This document shows, in pieces, positions 7,818-15,892 of a stretch of 64,000 bases of DNA. Under the pieces are notes generated by a model. That model was not told the origin of the DNA. It worked only from the letters and a program-made list of their open reading frames with translations, and made no database searches. A program made the translations under genes and the position numbers. Positions within the stretch are counted from its first letter, which is position 1; every line of letters starts with the position of its first letter. The stretch spans positions 62,001-126,000 of the forward strand of contig CAKPCU010000001.1 of assembly GCA_934148015.1 (NCBI GenBank). Reading direction: 5' to 3'. Source of the stretch: an uncultured Bacilli bacterium (GTDB taxonomy: Bacteria; Bacillota_I; Bacilli_A; RF39; UBA660).

Positions 7818-8939
7818 ATGAAATTTAGTATAAAAAAAGATATATTACTTAAAAATTTAAATTCCGTTAGTAAAGCATTATCTAGTAAAAATCTAATACC
7901 TATATTATCTGGTATTAAGTTTGATTTAACTGATAATGGATTATTCTTAAGTGCAAGTGATAATGATATAAGTGTAGAAACATTTATAAAAAAGGATGAA
8001 TTAGAAACTATTGATAGTGTAGGTAGTACTGTTGTAACAGGTAAGTATATACTAGAAATAATTAGAAAATTAGAAGGAATGGTAGTTAACTTTGAATTAT
8101 TAGATGGTATTAAAATATTAATATCTTGTGGAAATTCTGAGTTTAACTTAAATTGTATGGATGCAAATGAATTTCCTAATTTAAATTTAGAAGAGAAAAA
8201 AGAACCAATAATAATTAGAAAAGATGATTTTAAAACTCTTATAAATAAAACTTCTTTTGCTGTATCAACTCAAGAAACAAGACCAATTTTAACTGGTATA
8301 AATTTTATTATAAAGGAAAATCTATTAGAATGTATTGCAACTGATTCATATAGATTAGCTAAAAAACATCTAAATTTAGATGTAAAAGCACAGGAAGACA
8401 TAAATATAGTTATACCTGGTAAAAACTTAATAGAATTAACAAAAATTTTAGAAGATAACGAAGCAAATATAGAAATGCATGTTTTCTCTAATAAAGTTTT
8501 ATTTAAATATGATAATATCTTATTTCAAACAAGGGTATTAAGTGGTAATTTTCCTGATGTAAATAGATTAATACCATCATCATTTGAATTATCTATTAAA
8601 ACAAACACTAATGAACTATTTAATGTAATTGATAGAGCAGCTTTACTTACTAGTGAAAAAGATAAAAATATAATAAAATTTGAATGCATAGAAAATGAAG
8701 CTATCGTATCATCTAATTCACCAGAAATTGGTAAAGTAGAAGAAAAAATAGAAATTGAAAAAGATAATGATAAAGAAATTAAAATAGCCTTTTCTTCTAA
8801 ATATATGATGGATGCACTAAGAACTATAGAAAGTGATAAAGTAATAGTTAATTTTAATAATGATGTTAATCCTATAATAATATTAGATGAAGATGACAAT
8901 ACTTTATTACAACTTATTTTACCTATAAAAACATATTAA
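7818..8939 (+). CDS. dnaN: DNA polymerase III beta sliding clamp
   Basis: The beta clamp encircles DNA and tethers polymerase III and repair factors. The 373-aa protein covers three similar domains in sequence. It opens MKFSIKKDILLKNLN, has TRPILTGINF and ATDSYRLAKK in the middle, and ends LQLILPIKTY, a close variant of the conserved (M/L)PMR-type C-terminus. The ATG at 7818 follows AAGGAGAATAA. It follows dnaA across the downstream origin segment and ends in its own terminator, so the gene behind it (comK) is transcribed separately. Confidence 0.97.
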   Translation: MKFSIKKDILLKNLNSVSKALSSKNLIPILSGIKFDLTDNGLFLSASDNDISVETFIKKDELETIDSVGSTVVTGKYILEIIRKLEGMVVNFELLDGIKILISCGNSEFNLNCMDANEFPNLNLEEKKEPIIIRKDDFKTLINKTSFAVSTQETRPILTGINFIIKENLLECIATDSYRLAKKHLNLDVKAQEDINIVIPGKNLIELTKILEDNEANIEMHVFSNKVLFKYDNILFQTRVLSGNFPDVNRLIPSSFELSIKTNTNELFNVIDRAALLTSEKDKNIIKFECIENEAIVSSNSPEIGKVEEKIEIEKDNDKEIKIAFSSKYMMDALRTIESDKVIVNFNNDVNPIIILDEDDNTLLQLILPIKTY

Positions 8940-8940
8940 A

Positions 8941-8966
8941 GTCACAAAATTGTGATTTTTTTTTAA
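8941..8966 (+). terminator. Terminator after dnaN
   Basis: TCACAA and TTGTGA form a stem followed by eight T. Confidence 0.75.
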
Positions 8967-9033
8967 TTTCGACACTTTTCTTAAAAATATTATGGATAAT
9001 ATATGCAAATATTTAAAAAAGGAAGGGTTTTGA

Positions 9034-9480
9034 ATGAAAAAATATGAAATAAATAAAAATACGTTAGCAATTATTGCTATAACAAATGGATTTAGTAAAG
9101 TATATGAAAAGGATAAAACTTTGTATGTTTATTCACCAACTATAAAAATAATAGATGATAGTTGTAAATTTTTTGGTAGTTCTTATTCTGGTAGATTTGA
9201 GGGTACTAAAAATCTTCTTAATGTTTCTTATAAATCTCCTATTATAATAGAAGAACAAAATAAGATAATCTTTTTTCCAACAAAGTCTCCTAGGATTAGT
9301 AGTTGTTCTTGGATATCATTAAATAATATTGATTGTTATTATAGGGAAGATAAATTTACTGTGATAAAGTTTATTGGTGGAAGAAAAATAAAAATTAAAT
9401 TATCATATGGAATAGTGGATAATCAGGTGCTTAGAGCAACAAGACTTGAATCAACTTTTAATAAAAGAGTAAATATTTGA
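9034..9480 (+). CDS. comK: competence transcription factor ComK homologue
   Basis: In Bacillus, ComK is the master activator of DNA-uptake genes and binds paired A/T boxes (AAAA-N5-TTTT). This 148-aa protein matches the family through most of its length: YEINKNTLAIIAI, IIDDSCKFFGSSYSGR (residues about 46-62), YKSPIII, IFFPTKSP, CSWISL, and a C-terminal segment ending NQVLRATRLESTFNKRV. It is shorter than the roughly 190-residue B. subtilis protein, lacking the C-terminal extension. The ATG at 9034 follows AAAGGAAGGG. It occupies the place between dnaN and recF where Bacilli usually carry yaaA (an S4-domain protein). No other competence gene is in the window, so an actual role in competence is inference. 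Confidence 0.88.
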   Translation: MKKYEINKNTLAIIAITNGFSKVYEKDKTLYVYSPTIKIIDDSCKFFGSSYSGRFEGTKNLLNVSYKSPIIIEEQNKIIFFPTKSPRISSCSWISLNNIDCYYREDKFTVIKFIGGRKIKIKLSYGIVDNQVLRATRLESTFNKRVNI

Positions 9481-9531
9481 TAAAAAACGTAAAAAATATA
9501 TAAAAAAAACGGTCAAATAAGGCTCATTATG

Positions 9532-9540
9532 TGATATAAT
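9532..9540 (+). promoter_or_regulatory. extended -10 element of the recF-gyrB region
   Basis: TGATATAAT (TGnTATAAT) about 70 nt before recF. The -35 is weak (GTCAAA at about 9512, spacing 17). Confidence 0.5.
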
Positions 9541-9586
9541 TAGTATGTATGTAGTAGTATACTAAAAATAGTTGTAGGTGGTTTAT

Positions 9587-9628
9587 ATGGGCTTAAAAAT
9601 GGTAAATTATGTTTTTAAAGAAACTTGA
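9587..9628 (+). CDS. possible 13-codon leader ORF overlapping the recF start
   Basis: ATG at 9587, seven nt after AGGTGG, opens MGLKMVNYVFKET and stops with TGA at 9626-9628, inside recF in another frame. recF itself (ATG 9609) has no clear ribosome-binding site, so ribosomes translating this leader could re-initiate on recF. Too short to judge by coding content. Confidence 0.35.
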   Translation: MGLKMVNYVFKET

Positions 9629-10721
9629 GTTAAATAATTTTAGAAATATAAAAAAAGTTTCATTTGATTTTAATAAAAATATTAATATATTTATAGGAAA
9701 TAATGCCCAAGGAAAAACTAACATATTAGAAAGTATATATTTTCTTGCAATTACAAGATCTCATAGAACTCATAATGAACTTAATTTAATTAAGAATAAT
9801 GAGCTATATACAAAAGTATCAGGCACTTATACTGATAATAGTGATGTTTTACACATGTTAACTATTTTATTAAATGAAAAAGGTAAAAAAGTATCAGTTG
9901 ATAACATAATGCAAAAGAAAATAAGTAATTATTTATCAAGACTTAATGTTATTATGTTTTGTCCAGATGATTTGGAAATAATTAAAGGAACACCATCTGT
10001 TAGAAGAAAATTTTTAAATATAGAACTTTCTCAGTTTAGAAATGATTATGTAATATTATTAAAAGAATATAATTTAATTTTAAAACAAAGAAATGAGTAT
10101 TTAAAACAAAAAAATAATGCTAAGTTTGATAAAAATTATTTTAGTATATTAACTGATGAAATTATCTTAAAAAACATTGATTTATTAAAAATAAGGTATG
10201 ATTTCATTAATAAAATAAATGATTATTTAAAAATCACATTTAATAAATTAACTAGTTTTGGTACTTTAGAAATAAAATATAAAAGTTTTATATCAGAAGA
10301 TGATTTATATAAAGATGATGTAAAAAATATTATTAAAAATAAATATAATTCAGTCTTCATGAATGAATTACTTCAAAAAACTACGTTAGTTGGTTGTCAT
10401 AAAGATGATTTTAAAATGTTTTTAAATGATTTAGACGTAACAGAATTTTCATCACAAGGTCAGCAAAGATTGTCAATTCTTAGTTTAAAATTAGCAGAAA
10501 TAGAAGTTTTTATAAAAGAAAAAAAGACAAAACCAATAATTTTACTTGATGATATATTTAGTGAACTTGATGAAATAAAGAAAAATAATATAATTAATTA
10601 TTTTAAAGATGATATACAAATTTTTATTACTACTACTGATATTAAGGACATAAATGATGTATTAAAGGAAAAATCAGATATTTATGTTGTAAATGATGGT
10701 AATATTTTGAAGGAGGAATAA
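9609..10721 (+). CDS. recF: DNA replication and repair protein RecF
   Basis: RecF is an SMC-like ATPase that, with RecO and RecR, loads RecA at gaps. The 370-aa product has Walker A GNNAQGKTN near residue 34, the signature SSQGQQRLSILSLKLAE near 280, and Walker B IILLDDIFSELD. It is of usual length. The start is ATG 9609, overlapped by a possible short leader ORF and with no good ribosome-binding site of its own. It is followed three nt later by gyrB, the common Bacillus arrangement. recR lies farther on at 17829. Confidence 0.96.
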   Translation: MFLKKLELNNFRNIKKVSFDFNKNINIFIGNNAQGKTNILESIYFLAITRSHRTHNELNLIKNNELYTKVSGTYTDNSDVLHMLTILLNEKGKKVSVDNIMQKKISNYLSRLNVIMFCPDDLEIIKGTPSVRRKFLNIELSQFRNDYVILLKEYNLILKQRNEYLKQKNNAKFDKNYFSILTDEIILKNIDLLKIRYDFINKINDYLKITFNKLTSFGTLEIKYKSFISEDDLYKDDVKNIIKNKYNSVFMNELLQKTTLVGCHKDDFKMFLNDLDVTEFSSQGQQRLSILSLKLAEIEVFIKEKKTKPIILLDDIFSELDEIKKNNIINYFKDDIQIFITTTDIKDINDVLKEKSDIYVVNDGNILKEE

Positions 10722-10724
10722 TTT

Positions 10725-12653
10725 ATGGAAGAAAATAAAGAACATTATAATGCCTCGGATATACAAGTGCTTGAAGGACTAGAAGCAGTAAGAAAAAGAC
10801 CAGGTATGTATATAGGTACAACTGATGTAAAGGGCTTACATCATCTAGTATGGGAAATTGTTGATAACGCAATAGATGAGTCACTTGCTGGTTATTGTAA
10901 TAACATAGAAGTTATTATAAATAAGGATAATTCTATAACAGTAAAGGATGATGGGCGTGGTATACCAGTTGATATTCACCCTAAAACAAAGATATCCACA
11001 GTAGAAACAGTATATACTGTTTTACATGCTGGTGGAAAATTTGGTGGTGGTGGATACAAGGTATCTGGAGGACTTCACGGTGTTGGTGCATCTGTTGTTA
11101 ACGCATTATCTAGCTGGGTAGAAGTAACTGTTTATAAAAATAGTAAAATATATAAAATAAGATTTGAAAATGGAGGACATACAGTAGCTCCATTAAAAGA
11201 AATCGGTACATGTGAAGAAAATAGAACGGGAACATGGGTAACATTTAAGCCAGATGCTGATATATTTGATACTGATATATATGATTATGATACGTTAAAG
11301 GTTAGATTAAGAGAATTAGCATTTTTAAATAGAGGTCTTAGAATAACTTTAAGGGATGATCGTGATTTAGAAGATACAACAGGTGAAACATTTATGTATG
11401 AGGGTGGTATTTCTGAATATGTTAAATTTATTAATAAAGGAAAGACACCAATACATGATGATATTATTCACTTACAAGGAACAGAAGATAATGTATTTTT
11501 TGAAGTAGCTATGCAATATAATACAGGTTACAATGATAATATATATTCGTTTGTAAATAACATAAATACACATGATGGTGGAACACATGAAGATGGTGTT
11601 AAAAGAGCACTTACAAGAGTTATAAATAGTTATGCAAGAAAAACTGGTATGTTAAAAGAAAAAGATGATTCTTTAACAGGTGATGATGTAAAAGAAGGTA
11701 TTACAATGATTATATCTTGTAAGCATCCAAATCCACAGTTTGAAGGGCAAACAAAAGGACGTTTAGGAAACTCTGAGGTAAGAAAATTAGCTGATAAAGT
11801 ATTTTCAGAAGGATTTGAAAAATTCTTACTTGAAAATCCAGAGGATGCAAAAATTATAGTAAACAAAGCACTTTTAGCATCAAGAGCTAGAAATGCTGCT
11901 AGAAAAGCAAGAGAAATCACTAGAAAAAGTGATCTTGCAACAACAAACTTCTTCGGAAAATTATCTGATTGTAAAAGCAAAGATCCAAAAGTATCAGAAA
12001 TATTTATAGTCGAGGGGGATTCAGCAGGTGGTTCAGCTAAAAAAGGTAGAGATTCATTAACACAAGCTATCCTTCCTTTAAGAGGTAAAATACTTAATGT
12101 AGAAAAAGCAAGATTAGATAGAGCTTTAGGAAATGAAGAAATAAGAACAATCATAACAGCATTTGGTACAGGAATAGGTGAAGAATTTAATTTAGATAAA
12201 TTAAGATATGACAAAATAATAATAATGACCGATGCCGATGTTGATGGTTCACACATAAGAGTACTTCTTTTAACTTTATTTTATAGATTCTTTAAGCCTA
12301 TTGTAGAAGCTGGTCATGTGTATGCGGCTCAACCTCCATTATTTAGAATAATGCATGGTAAGACAAGAAAATATGTACTTGATGAGACTGAAAAAGAAGA
12401 ATATCTAGCATCTCTTCCAGAAAATGTAAGACAAAGAGCTGAAATAGCTCGTATGAAAGGTCTTGGTGAGATGGATGCTGAAGAATTAAATGAAACTACT
12501 ATGGATATAGAAAAAAGAGTACTTAGAAAAATAACAGTAGATGATTGTGTTGCAGCAGATGCAATGTTTAGTAAATTAATGGGTGAAGAAGTAGAACCTA
12601 GAAGAGAATTTATTGAACAAAATGCACAATATGTTAAGAATTTGGATATATAG
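10725..12653 (+). CDS. gyrB: DNA gyrase subunit B
   Basis: GyrB is the ATPase half of gyrase, which introduces negative supercoils. The 642 aa include the GHKL ATPase motifs (DNAIDE near 42, DDGRGIPV, GLHGVGASVVNALS), a transducer region, and the Toprim part EGDSAGGSAKKGRD and DADVDGSHI. QTKGRLGN and PLRGKILNVEKAR are also typical of bacterial GyrB. The ATG at 10725 follows AAGGAGGAATAATTT, whose Shine-Dalgarno overlaps the recF 3' end. Downstream gyrA starts 11 nt later behind TAGGAGGG, so the two subunits should be made together. Confidence 0.98.
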   Translation: MEENKEHYNASDIQVLEGLEAVRKRPGMYIGTTDVKGLHHLVWEIVDNAIDESLAGYCNNIEVIINKDNSITVKDDGRGIPVDIHPKTKISTVETVYTVLHAGGKFGGGGYKVSGGLHGVGASVVNALSSWVEVTVYKNSKIYKIRFENGGHTVAPLKEIGTCEENRTGTWVTFKPDADIFDTDIYDYDTLKVRLRELAFLNRGLRITLRDDRDLEDTTGETFMYEGGISEYVKFINKGKTPIHDDIIHLQGTEDNVFFEVAMQYNTGYNDNIYSFVNNINTHDGGTHEDGVKRALTRVINSYARKTGMLKEKDDSLTGDDVKEGITMIISCKHPNPQFEGQTKGRLGNSEVRKLADKVFSEGFEKFLLENPEDAKIIVNKALLASRARNAARKAREITRKSDLATTNFFGKLSDCKSKDPKVSEIFIVEGDSAGGSAKKGRDSLTQAILPLRGKILNVEKARLDRALGNEEIRTIITAFGTGIGEEFNLDKLRYDKIIIMTDADVDGSHIRVLLLTLFYRFFKPIVEAGHVYAAQPPLFRIMHGKTRKYVLDETEKEEYLASLPENVRQRAEIARMKGLGEMDAEELNETTMDIEKRVLRKITVDDCVAADAMFSKLMGEEVEPRREFIEQNAQYVKNLDI

Positions 12654-12664
12654 GAGGGTTTTAG

Positions 12665-15193
12665 ATGGAAGAAAATAAAGAAATAGAAAAGCAAGAAAAA
12701 AATGAATCAGAAGAGTATGGTGGAACATTTCATGAAAGAGATAGCCATGCAAAAAATGATATTGTAAAAGAAATTTCAGATTCCTTTCTAGATTATTCAA
12801 TGAGTGTTATAACATCTCGTGCAATTCCTGATTTAAGAGATGGATTAAAACCAGTTCATAGAAGAATATTATGGTCAATGTTTGAAGAAGGTAATACACC
12901 TGATAAACCTCATAAAAAATCAGCTACAACAGTTGGTTATGTTATGGGACATTATCATCCACATGGTGATTCATCAATATATGATGCAATGGTAAGATTA
13001 GCTCAAGATTTTAATCAAAGATATATGATGGTTGATGGTCATGGTAACTTTGGTAATATTGAAGGTGATGGGGCAGCAGCATATCGTTATACTGAAGCTA
13101 GATTATCTAAAATATCACTTGAAATGCTTAGAGATATTAGAAAAAATACGGTAGATATGATGCCAAACTTTGATGAAACAAGCCCAGAACCAGTAGTTTT
13201 ACCATCTAGAATTCCAAATGTGTTAGTTAATGGTTCAATGGGTATTGCTGTTGGTATGGCAACAAATATACCACCACATAATTTATCCGAAGTAATAGAT
13301 GGATGTATCGCTTATATTGATAACCCAGAAATAGATACTTTAGGTCTTATGAATTATATAAAAGGTCCTGATTTTCCAACAGGTGGTATAATTCTTGGAA
13401 ATTCTGGAATTAAGAAAGCCTACGAAACAGGTAGGGGTTCTATTACAATAAGAAGTAGAGCATATATAGAAGAAAAAAACAATCATAGTCAAATAGTAAT
13501 AACTGAAGTTCCTTATGGCGTTAATACTATGGAACTTAAAAATAAAGTTGCAGAACTTGTTCATAATAAAATAATAGATGGAATATCTGATTATCACACT
13601 GACTTAAAAGATGGTGTTAAAATTACAATAACATTAAAAAGAGATGCAAATCCACAAGTTGTATTAAACAATTTATATAAGCATACTAATTTTCAAACAA
13701 ATTATGGAATAATTTTCTTAGTTATAGATAATGGAACACCAAAAACATTAGGTTTAAAGTCAATAATATCAAAATATATTGACCATCAAAAAGAAGTCAT
13801 AATTAGAAGAACTAAATTTGATTTAGAACAAGATGAAGCAAGAGTTCACATATTAGAAGGTTTAAAAATTGCTTTAGATAATATAGATGAAGTTGTTAGT
13901 ATAATAAGAAACTCTGATTCAGATGAAGATGCTCAAAATAAGTTAATGAATAAGTTCAAATTATCTGAAATACAAGCTAAAAGCATTTTAGATATGAGAT
14001 TAAAAAGATTAACAGGATTAGAAAGAGGAAAGATTGAATCAGAATTAAGTCAATTATTAGAAGAAATAGCAGAATTAAGATCTATACTTGCTTCTAATGA
14101 GAAAGTTATGAATATAATAAAAGAGGAAATGCTAGAAATTAAGAGAAAATATGGTGATGAAAGAAGAACTTCAATTGATATGACAGCTGTTGATTATATT
14201 GAAGATGAATCATTAATACCAGTTGAAGATATAGTAGTAGCATTAACTCATAAAGGTTATATAAAGAGAATGCCAACAGATACTTATAAGCTTCAAAATA
14301 AAGGTGGAGTAGGTATTAAAGGAATGGCAACTAATGATGAAGACTTTGTTGAAATATTAAAGTCAGGCACTACTCATAATCATGTATTATTCTTTACTAA
14401 TAAGGGCAAAGTATACAGAATAAAAGGATATGAAATACCTGAATTTTCAAGACAATCTAAAGGATTGCCAATAGTTAACTTACTTCCAATAGAAAAAGAT
14501 GAAAAAATCAATAATATATTATTAGATAATGGTGATGAAAATAACAAATATCTAGTAATAACAACAAAGTACGGATTAATTAAACGTACAAATGTTTGCG
14601 AATTTGAAAATATCAGAAAGAACGGTAAAATAGCAATAACATTAAGAGAAAATGATGAAGTATTATCTGTTCACTTTACTAATGGAAATGATGATGTTGT
14701 AATTGCTTCTAATAATGGAAGAATGATTAGATTCAATGAAAATGAAATTAGAGTAATGGGAAGAAATGCAAGCGGTGTTAAAGGTATAGAATTATCAGGT
14801 GAATGTTATTGTGTTGGAGCTGAAATAGCAAAAGAAGGACAAGAAGTATTAGTTGTTACTGAAAAAGGCTATGGAAAACGTACTGATATAAATGAATATA
14901 GATTAACTCATAGAGGAAGCAAAGGTGTAAAAACACTAAATATTACCGATAAGAACGGAACAATAGTTGCTTTTAAAACAGTAACTAACAATAAAGATTT
15001 AATGATAATTACTGACCAAGGTATCATTATTAGAATTTCTTTAGACAAAGTTTCGAAGATGAGTAGGGTAACTCAAGGAGTTAGATTAATGAATTTAAGA
15101 GAAGGACAAAAAGTAGCAACTGTTTCTATTGTTGAAAAAGATGAAGAGAGTTCTGAACTTAACGAAACTGATAATGTTAATGAAGAAGCTTAA
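12665..15193 (+). CDS. gyrA: DNA gyrase subunit A
   Basis: GyrA cuts and rejoins DNA. In the 842 aa, the catalytic Tyr lies in AAAYRYTEARLS near residue 140. The quinolone region reads GHYHPHGDSSIYDAM, with Ser and Asp at the usual resistance sites (wild type). The C-terminal beta-pinwheel has a GyrA-box position reading QNKGGVG, which differs from the consensus QRRGGKG at three places. The N-terminus carries about 30 extra charged residues before DIVKEISDSFLDYSMS, and the C-terminus ends in an acidic tail. It directly follows gyrB and is closed by a terminator. Confidence 0.97.
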   Translation: MEENKEIEKQEKNESEEYGGTFHERDSHAKNDIVKEISDSFLDYSMSVITSRAIPDLRDGLKPVHRRILWSMFEEGNTPDKPHKKSATTVGYVMGHYHPHGDSSIYDAMVRLAQDFNQRYMMVDGHGNFGNIEGDGAAAYRYTEARLSKISLEMLRDIRKNTVDMMPNFDETSPEPVVLPSRIPNVLVNGSMGIAVGMATNIPPHNLSEVIDGCIAYIDNPEIDTLGLMNYIKGPDFPTGGIILGNSGIKKAYETGRGSITIRSRAYIEEKNNHSQIVITEVPYGVNTMELKNKVAELVHNKIIDGISDYHTDLKDGVKITITLKRDANPQVVLNNLYKHTNFQTNYGIIFLVIDNGTPKTLGLKSIISKYIDHQKEVIIRRTKFDLEQDEARVHILEGLKIALDNIDEVVSIIRNSDSDEDAQNKLMNKFKLSEIQAKSILDMRLKRLTGLERGKIESELSQLLEEIAELRSILASNEKVMNIIKEEMLEIKRKYGDERRTSIDMTAVDYIEDESLIPVEDIVVALTHKGYIKRMPTDTYKLQNKGGVGIKGMATNDEDFVEILKSGTTHNHVLFFTNKGKVYRIKGYEIPEFSRQSKGLPIVNLLPIEKDEKINNILLDNGDENNKYLVITTKYGLIKRTNVCEFENIRKNGKIAITLRENDEVLSVHFTNGNDDVVIASNNGRMIRFNENEIRVMGRNASGVKGIELSGECYCVGAEIAKEGQEVLVVTEKGYGKRTDINEYRLTHRGSKGVKTLNITDKNGTIVAFKTVTNNKDLMIITDQGIIIRISLDKVSKMSRVTQGVRLMNLREGQKVATVSIVEKDEESSELNETDNVNEEA

Positions 15194-15210
15194 ATATAGG
15201 CTTCTTTTTT
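15182..15210 (+). terminator. Terminator after gyrA
   Basis: AAGAAGC and GCTTCTT form a stem followed by a T run, starting inside the last codons of gyrA. Confidence 0.75.
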
Positions 15211-15211
15211 A

Positions 15212-15227
15212 TGTTTCACGTGAAACG
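15212..15227. promoter_or_regulatory. parS site 1
   Basis: TGTTTCACGTGAAACG, 15 of 16 bases of the Spo0J/ParB palindrome TGTTNCACGTGAAACA. Confidence 0.88.
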
Positions 15228-15240
15228 TAGATAATAATAC

Positions 15241-15269
15241 TTGATTATTTAATAAATATATATTAAAAT
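15241..15269 (+). promoter_or_regulatory. promoter of the SRP RNA gene
   Basis: TTGATT, 17 nt, TAAAAT, placing the start at about 15275, the first base of the RNA. Confidence 0.65.
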
Positions 15270-15273
15270 ACTA

Positions 15274-15348
15274 TTGCACAACGGAAATGTTAGAACCAAG
15301 TCAGGATCGAGAGATAGCAGCTTTAATAACCTCTTTTCGTGTGTGCTT
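15274..15348 (+). ncRNA. ffs: signal recognition particle RNA (4.5S type)
   Basis: The conserved SRP domain IV is visible: GTCAGG, ATC, GAGA tetraloop, GAT, AGCAGC. This matches the E. coli order GTCAGG-TCC-GGAA-GGA-AGCAGC, with a GNRA-type GAGA loop. The flanks GCACA and TGTGC pair to close a rod of about 75 nt, followed by a T run. It is the short form without an Alu domain, unlike the long RNA of Bacillus. Bacillus has this gene between tadA and dnaX; here it precedes tadA, and a parS site lies on each side. Exact ends are estimated. Confidence 0.85.
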
Positions 15349-15358
15349 TTTATTTGTA

Positions 15359-15374
15359 TGTTTCACGTGAAACA
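15359..15374. promoter_or_regulatory. parS site 2
   Basis: TGTTTCACGTGAAACA, a perfect 16-bp parS palindrome, 20 nt before the tadA start. Confidence 0.93.
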
Positions 15375-15393
15375 TTAGTATTTGAGGTTGAAT

Positions 15394-15801
15394 ATGCAAA
15401 AAAAATTTATGAATGAAGCATTAAAAGAAGCAAGAAAAGCTTACAAAAAAGATGAAGTTCCAATTGGGGCAATAATAGTTAAAGACAATGGAATAATTTC
15501 AAAAGCACATAATCTTGTAGAAACTAAAAAAGATGCAACTATGCATGCTGAAATAATAGCAATAAAAAAAGCATCAAAAAAAATAGGTAATTGGAGATTA
15601 AATGATTGTGAAATGTATGTTACTTTAGAGCCATGTTTAATGTGCCAAAAGGCAATAGAACTTTCAAGAATAAAAAAGGTGTATTTTAGTACATATAGAA
15701 AAAATGATGATAACAAATTAACATTGTATGAAAAATATGATTATTATGAAACCTATACTACTAAAATAATACAAGATTTTTTTAATAATAAAAGAAGGTG
15801 A
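15394..15801 (+). CDS. tadA: tRNA-specific adenosine deaminase TadA
   Basis: TadA converts A34 to inosine in tRNA-Arg(ACG). The 135-aa zinc deaminase shows HAEIIA (zinc His and catalytic Glu, about residue 52) and EPCLMCQKAIELSRI with the PCxxC ligands (about 80-86). The start is ATG 15394, seven nt after GAGG; an in-frame TTG at 15382 precedes that site and is rejected. It ends KIIQDFFNNKRR. A parS site lies directly upstream. dnaX follows after 91 nt with its own -10 element, so tadA may be monocistronic. Confidence 0.93.
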   Translation: MQKKFMNEALKEARKAYKKDEVPIGAIIVKDNGIISKAHNLVETKKDATMHAEIIAIKKASKKIGNWRLNDCEMYVTLEPCLMCQKAIELSRIKKVYFSTYRKNDDNKLTLYEKYDYYETYTTKIIQDFFNNKRR

Positions 15802-15860
15802 TGTTATAACATTATAAGTTGTTATTAACATTGCTTTTTATTTTAAAATATAATAAAAAA

Positions 15861-15869
15861 TGGTATAAT
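15861..15869 (+). promoter_or_regulatory. extended -10 promoter of dnaX
   Basis: TGGTATAAT (TGnTATAAT) 24 nt before the dnaX ATG. No clear -35. Confidence 0.5.
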
Positions 15870-15892
15870 ATTTTGAGAAAGGATGCAACTAT

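Noticed and set aside
11630..12256. 208-codon open frame antisense to gyrB
   Set aside because: It lies wholly inside gyrB, has no ribosome-binding site, and its composition is the mirror of gyrB codons. The same holds for other antisense frames over dnaN, rpoB, rplL and prfA.
15250..15269. AT-rich palindromes near the parS sites as further parS or Noc sites
   Set aside because: They lack the CACGTG core, and no ATTTCCCGGGAAAT-like Noc site was seen.
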